The notes under the pieces were generated by a model. The model had not been told where the DNA came from. It saw only the letters and a program-made list of their open reading frames with translations, and did not search any database. This document shows, piece by piece, positions 59,380 through 64,000 of a stretch of DNA of 64,000 bases. Position 1 is the stretch's first letter, and each line of letters begins with the position of its first letter. A program made the position numbers and the translations under genes. Source of the stretch: Cadophora sp. MPI-SDFR-AT-0126 (Eukaryota; Ascomycota; Leotiomycetes; Helotiales; Ploettnerulaceae); the NCBI GenBank assembly GCA_020747065.1, contig JAGMVK010000014.1, positions 186,001 to 250,000 on the forward strand. Reading direction: 5' to 3'.

Positions 59380-60480
59380 ATAATTATATAATATATTCTT
59401 TTTAATTACTTAATAGCTTATATATTAGGATCTTATGTATTATATATTTTATGCCGCTCTTTACCCTAATAAAGTATAGAGGCTAGTTAGCTACTCTTAC
59501 TACACTAAGTATACTATTTTGGAAAATAGTACTTACTTCTATTATATTAATATTAATATTCCGTAAGCTTTAGTAATTAATTATAAAACTATAATAATTT
59601 AAGAAAGTATTTTACTAGATTAGGAGGATAAGACTAACTATACCTTTATCTATAAGGAAATATAGTATAAATTAGGTAAATAATAGGAGTAAGTTAAAGC
59701 TAAGGGGTAAAATACTAACTATTATATACACTAAATTATGGACTAGATTTTTACTTAAAAGAATACTAAGGTACTAAGGATAGATTAGATTAAGACACTA
59801 TATAGTAAGAGAGATATACGTATTACCTTACCTAAGATTCTATATAAGTCCTCTAGTCCTACTATAATTATCTAATAAACGCTTTTACCTTAGTTTATTA
59901 CTATATAGGATAATAAGAAATCTCTTAAAGTAGTAAAAGGTAGTTTATAATAAGATCTAGTTAATACCTATAAGGATTTTACTACTCTATAAGCTATACT
60001 ATCTAGGTTACTTAATAAGTATAGTATAATTCTATTTAAGTTCACTACTATAGTAGAGGTATCTGACTTAAGAGCCTTATTTAATACTTAGATTACTTAT
60101 TATAAATAGAATTCCCTAGTAATAATAGTATAAAGAGATATTATACTTAAGAGTAATTAGGAGGTAATATATAAGTATATTAAGGATTAGAGAAGGAAAG
60201 TACTAAGGATAAAATTAAAAGTATTTAAGATAATATATAAGATTAAGAAGAAGGCCTTTAAAAAGAAATCCTATTACTTTCTTAAGGAAAAAGCAAATAT
60301 ATTAAAACTACTTATACTTAAAGTAAAAGTAGATGTAGATAAGCTAAGTAAGGAAGTGCTTTAAGAAGCACTGAAGAAGAGTTTATTATTTATAAAGAAA
60401 GTATATAGAAATAGAATAAGAAGCGTATAGTTCGGTAATTTAGAGCTTAGGGTATAAGACTAACTCTTCTTTTCTTAACT
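59380..60480 (+). pseudogene. Unrecognised decayed frame in element N (II)
   Basis: The plus strand is readable for about 365 codons: KVQRLVSYSYYTKYTILENS near 59480, then a Gln/Thr/Ser-rich middle, then a strongly basic C-terminal part (KYIKDQRRKVLRIKLK near 60180) and acidic-basic alternation up to RNRIRSVQFGNLELR near 60440. It ends close to the 3' LTR of N. No family was recognised. Confidence 0.42.
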
Positions 60481-60543
60481 TCTTTATATTATATATAGAA
60501 TTATTGTAGTTAGAGGATAACTACTAAATTAGGGAAGAATATA

Positions 60544-60729
60544 TATAGTAAAGTCAAAGGCCTATTATAAGGATTTTTATTTTTCTATTCTAATTATAAA
60601 TAAATAAGTCAGTACTACTAAATTAGTAATTATTATCTTCTTCCTCTTACTTCTATTACCTAATTAGTCTATGCGCAGGTTATTCCCCTATTTACTATAC
60701 ACTTAACGGCACTACTCTACTCCTTTATA
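60544..60729 (+). repeat. 3' LTR of gypsy element N
   Basis: A 186-bp copy of 35658-35843: TATAGTAAAG at the start (RIP form of TGTAGTAGG), the shared CTTCCTCTTACTTCTATTAC block, and the end CTACTCCTTTATA. Confidence 0.82.
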
Positions 60730-62269
60730 ATAGCGCTAAAAGTAAGAAGTATATACTATAAGAAGTAAGCAGAAAAATACAATCCTATAAGTACTCCTTA
60801 TTTCCTTTTCTTATATCCAGATTATTATAAATATAGTTCAGTTATGATCTAAATAAGCTAAAATACTGATTTTTATATTAGATTCTATATTATATAACTA
60901 AGGAATATTATAAGCTCTTCCTTGCTATTACTATTAAAGATAATAAGGGTATTATTTCCGCGGTATAGGAAATTAATGCTAATTTAAGGATTACTACTAC
61001 TAATACCCCTAAGAAGCAAGGGAAGCTATAGCTAGAGTTATTAGAGAAAATCCGTGCTCTTTACTAGGCTATTACAGATCTAATTATATAATAAGCTATA
61101 AGTTATCTTCTTTTCTTTTTATCTTTTTACTTTTACTATATATTTCGCTTATAAATCTCTTAATTTAAGATAAAGATATAGTTCTAAATATACTTATTTT
61201 TTTTTAAGTAAGATTAGAATAACTTTTAATTAATATATAAATAGAGTCTAGTTTTAGCTCTAAACTAAATCTAAGAGAAGATTACTACTAGTACTACTAA
61301 GATAGCTAAGACTATTTATTATAGTAGTATTAAGTATAAGAGAGTAGAGGAGAAGAAGGAGAAGGAGAGAGAGTTATTAGCACGTTTTTAAGTAACTTAA
61401 AGTAATAGATACTCTAGTAGCGTAGAAGAGGAAAAGGAGATTCTAAATAACTTGGAATAAGGGGAGAATAAGCCTTATTTCGGATTAGCTTTATTATTAG
61501 TTCTTTATAGCTATACCTTTAGTTAGACTTCTTATATAAGAGTAGCTCTCTATAGTAAAACTAGTGAAATATTCTAGCTAAAATATAATCATAAGATCAC
61601 AGTATTAATACTTTAAATTAAAGAGTATTTAGATAGTCTGAATTAAACCTTATTTTACTATTTTACTAACTAATCTATTATCTTTTAAGTAACTATAATT
61701 ATTTTCTTTATTTTCCTATATAGCTAATTATTTAAGTAGGTTTTAAAATAATCCTAAAGTAAAAGAATTAACTTAATAAAAATCTCTTAACGTATAAGGC
61801 AATTCTATTAAGTTAGATATATTATACTATATAGTATTAAGATCGTAGCTTACTTAACTAACTTAATACTTTAAGATATTACAATATAATTACAATATAA
61901 TAACTTCTTATACTTCCTATTCTTCTTAACTCTTAATTATTTTAGGGAAATTTTAGAGCTATTCCTGACTATGTAAGAGGTTATTTAGGTCCTGGAACAA
62001 TAGCTTAAGAGTAAATACATTATAAATATTCGATCTTATAAGTAACTAGAGTTAGTAAGAGTTCCCTACTTAATATAGGATTTTAAATAGCTCTTCCTAT
62101 TAATTACTGAGCTTACAGCTTAGTTAGTAATTTTTAAGGTTCTTAATAGATAAGTATACTTTATTACTTACTTAGAAATCAATAAGTCTGTAATACTAGT
62201 TTATAGCTTTTATTATATAATCTTATATAGCTTATATATTTGATTTAATTAATTCCTATGCCTTTTTTA
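60730..62269. other. Decayed DNA between elements N and P
   Basis: About 1.5 kb, RIP-altered. Short plus-strand stretches look protein-like (KGIISAVQEINANLRITTTN near 60960; KRVEEKKEKERELLARF near 61350), but no continuous frame or family can be defended. The 3' end of element P should lie here, but its LTR was not recognised. Confidence 0.4.
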
Positions 62270-64000
62270 TATATTCTATTACTACTTTAGTATTACAGTA
62301 GTTAAGCCTTTCTAGAGGAGTAGTAGTCTTAAGAGAGTTCTAATTCTAACTATTCCTTAGATTTAATCTGAATTTAAGCTAGTATAAAGCTATACTAATA
62401 GAGGTATAAGAAAAAGTTATCTAAGCTTAATTTATTAGTAGAATTAGTTCACTCTAATTATCTTAGTAGAAATTAATAAATAGTTATAATCTTTAATTAA
62501 TATACCTATTTATAATCTCTATCTAGCTATTAATCTCCTTATAATATGCCATAGAAAGCTTAACTTTAATACTAATAATTCAGTAGAACTCTTTCTAAAA
62601 TAATAAAATAAATTATAGCCCTTAATCTAATATAATTAACTCCGGAGTATATCTGAATTAGTAAATCTACTAAATAAAGAGTTTAGTAGTACTGCGTATA
62701 TTAATATCTTAATAATAGAGAATTATTACGGAATTCTTTTCTAGGCAATTAATAAATACTAGGATTCTATTATAACTATACTTATCCTTTAGAAAATCCT
62801 TGTAATTTATATATAAATACTATATAAGATAATTTGGAATTAGTAGTAGGTAAAGAAGACTTTATTATTTAGAATACTTAAAGTATAAGAATTAATAGGC
62901 TTAGTAATTTCTTATGTACTAATTATAGTCTGAACTTATTCTAACTTAATAGTACTTTAGGGCTAGGAATTAATATATCTTTAATTTATTAGAGTAAGTA
63001 ATAGATAGCTAATTATATACTTCTTTAATTAACTTAGTATAAAAGGAAGTATTATATTATATATAGAATCAATCTTTAAAAAGTAGGAGTCTATCTTTAA
63101 TTAAGTAGTCTTTAAGTAAGGATTTTCATATATTAATAAAGGTAATATAATTATCCTAATAAAACTTTTTAATAAGATTAAAAGAGTTTAAGGGAATATT
63201 TAAAAGAACTTTTGCCTTAGTAGTAGTTAATAATAAGAAAGATACTATAACTATAAAGAAAATAAACTATTCTACTAGCTTAGAATTAATATAAGAGTCG
63301 AGCCTTCCTAGTACTAGTAAAATTCAATTCTAACTATCTTTCTGGATTTATTTCTATACTTTTAAATCCTACTTCTAATAGCTTAAGATATTAGCTCTTT
63401 AATTATCTTTACTAAGGGTATATATAATTTAAAAATTAAAGTTAGAGAGAAATTCTATTTAATAAGCTTACTTAATAGTAAGTACTTTAGTAATTATAAA
63501 GTACTCTAAAGAGTAGTAATTTAAATATACTTTGATTTTATTCTAAAGAGATATTAATTCTAGGCGCTACTTATAAAAGCTTTCTATAATAATGTATAAT
63601 TCTTTATTATAGATTTCCTAATTTAGTTTATGACTATTAAGTACATGTAAATAGAAACTGAGAAAATACTATTATTTATTATTATACTATTATAATACTA
63701 CTCTAGCGATTACTCTATTAAAAGTATCTATTTCTAGCTTAGTAAATAATTTTAGCTAGAAATAGTAAATCTATTAAATTAATAGTAACTACTTTTGGAG
63801 CTCTTTAAATATAACGCAATACTCTTCTATCTAATTCCAGGCTACTATAAGTTAAGTAAGTATAGATAAAGGTTTAGTAATAAGCCTAAAGTTATATATA
63901 AATTATTAGTAAAAACCATAAAACTCTAAGTATAACTTAATAGCTATTATAGTCTTAGGGTACTTCTAGTTACGTAGTAGTTTAATCTTCTCTAGATCTG
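62270..64000 (-). pseudogene. Gypsy element P: RNase H and integrase, runs off the window
   Basis: The minus strand reads as Ty3/gypsy pol. RNase H ends with the block TIKQAYQIEFLSNFNF (about 63460), LSKDNQRANILS-type, equivalent to GKxNxxADALSR. The integrase zinc region follows near 63000 (YYQVRISSDYNQYIRNYQAY, where the zinc-binding His/Cys are altered). The core at about 62830-62480 has INCLEKNS, PELIILDQGLQFI and LELELS segments. The upstream reverse transcriptase is beyond base 64000. It is RIP-inactivated and distinct from M and N. Confidence 0.75.

Larger units (their letters stand above)
35658..60729 (+). mobile_element. Ty3/gypsy LTR retrotransposon N with several insertions
   Basis: LTRs of 186 bp at 35658-35843 and 60544-60729 bracket a plus-strand gag, zinc knuckle, protease, reverse transcriptase, RNase H, integrase order, which defines Ty3/gypsy. 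The pol region is interrupted by a solo LTR (41093-41310), and the 3' part by element M (43957-56742) and by a short un-RIPed patch. Without these N is about 12 kb, of which nearly 5 kb lie between integrase and 3' LTR and hold extra frames on both strands. No target duplication was found (ATTAC left, ATAGC right). All frames are RIP-inactivated. Confidence 0.78.

Noticed and set aside
35653..60734. Target-site duplication for gypsy N
   Set aside because: ATTAC and ATAGC differ at positions that RIP does not explain.

Overview
The window looks like an AT-rich compartment of a filamentous ascomycete (Pezizomycotina) genome. Nearly all of it is degraded in the way repeat-induced point mutation (RIP) degrades DNA: TpA is abundant, CpA and TpG are scarce, and the decayed frames are interrupted almost only by TAA/TAG where Gln or Trp codons are expected. 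No tRNA, rRNA or CRISPR array was seen. Ordinary ORF calling is misleading here, so most entries come from reading decayed frames through their RIP stops. These calls were made by eye and from family knowledge, without alignment software.

Left part (1-17.2 kb): nested Ty1/copia retrotransposons. A copia fragment X (1-1115) is cut by copia element Y (LTRs 1116-1349 and 16965-17197). Y carries copia element Z on the opposite strand (5289-13721, 195-bp LTRs, 5-bp target duplication GAAGG) inside its integrase/reverse transcriptase region. From 17.2 to 24.7 kb there are decayed plus-strand frames that I cannot name, and a 246-bp MITE (21698-21943).

Middle (24.7-35.2 kb), the most interesting part: less damaged DNA. 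A minus-strand NLR-type STAND gene (NACHT NTPase plus 13 nearly identical 126-bp WD40 units, 25.5-29.4 kb) stands head to head with a plus-strand gene that has a fungal Helo-like N-terminal domain (29.6-30.7 kb). A 16-residue motif before the NACHT domain aligns without gaps to one of two C-terminal pseudo-repeats of the Helo-like protein. This is the architecture expected of an amyloid-signalling NLR/effector pair (compare NWD2/HET-S); both genes carry RIP stops. Next to them lies a 2.8-kb TIR element (31296-34128, about 460-bp inverted repeats, TA flanks) enclosing the only clearly intact gene of the window, a fluoroacetate-dehalogenase-like alpha/beta hydrolase (32435-33334, minus). Abutting it is the 3' part of a second NLR-like gene with kinesin-light-chain-type TPRs.

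Right part (35.7-64 kb): a Ty3/gypsy element N (186-bp LTRs at 35658 and 60544). It is interrupted by a solo LTR (41093-41310, target duplication GTAC), by a 185-bp patch free of RIP (about 43651-43835), and by a complete nested gypsy element M (43957-56742, 218-bp LTRs, target duplication TTAG). M has an unusually long extra reading frame after its integrase. A further gypsy pol on the minus strand (P) runs off the right end. All four reverse transcriptases whose active site I could read have lost at least one catalytic Asp to Asn, as RIP predicts.
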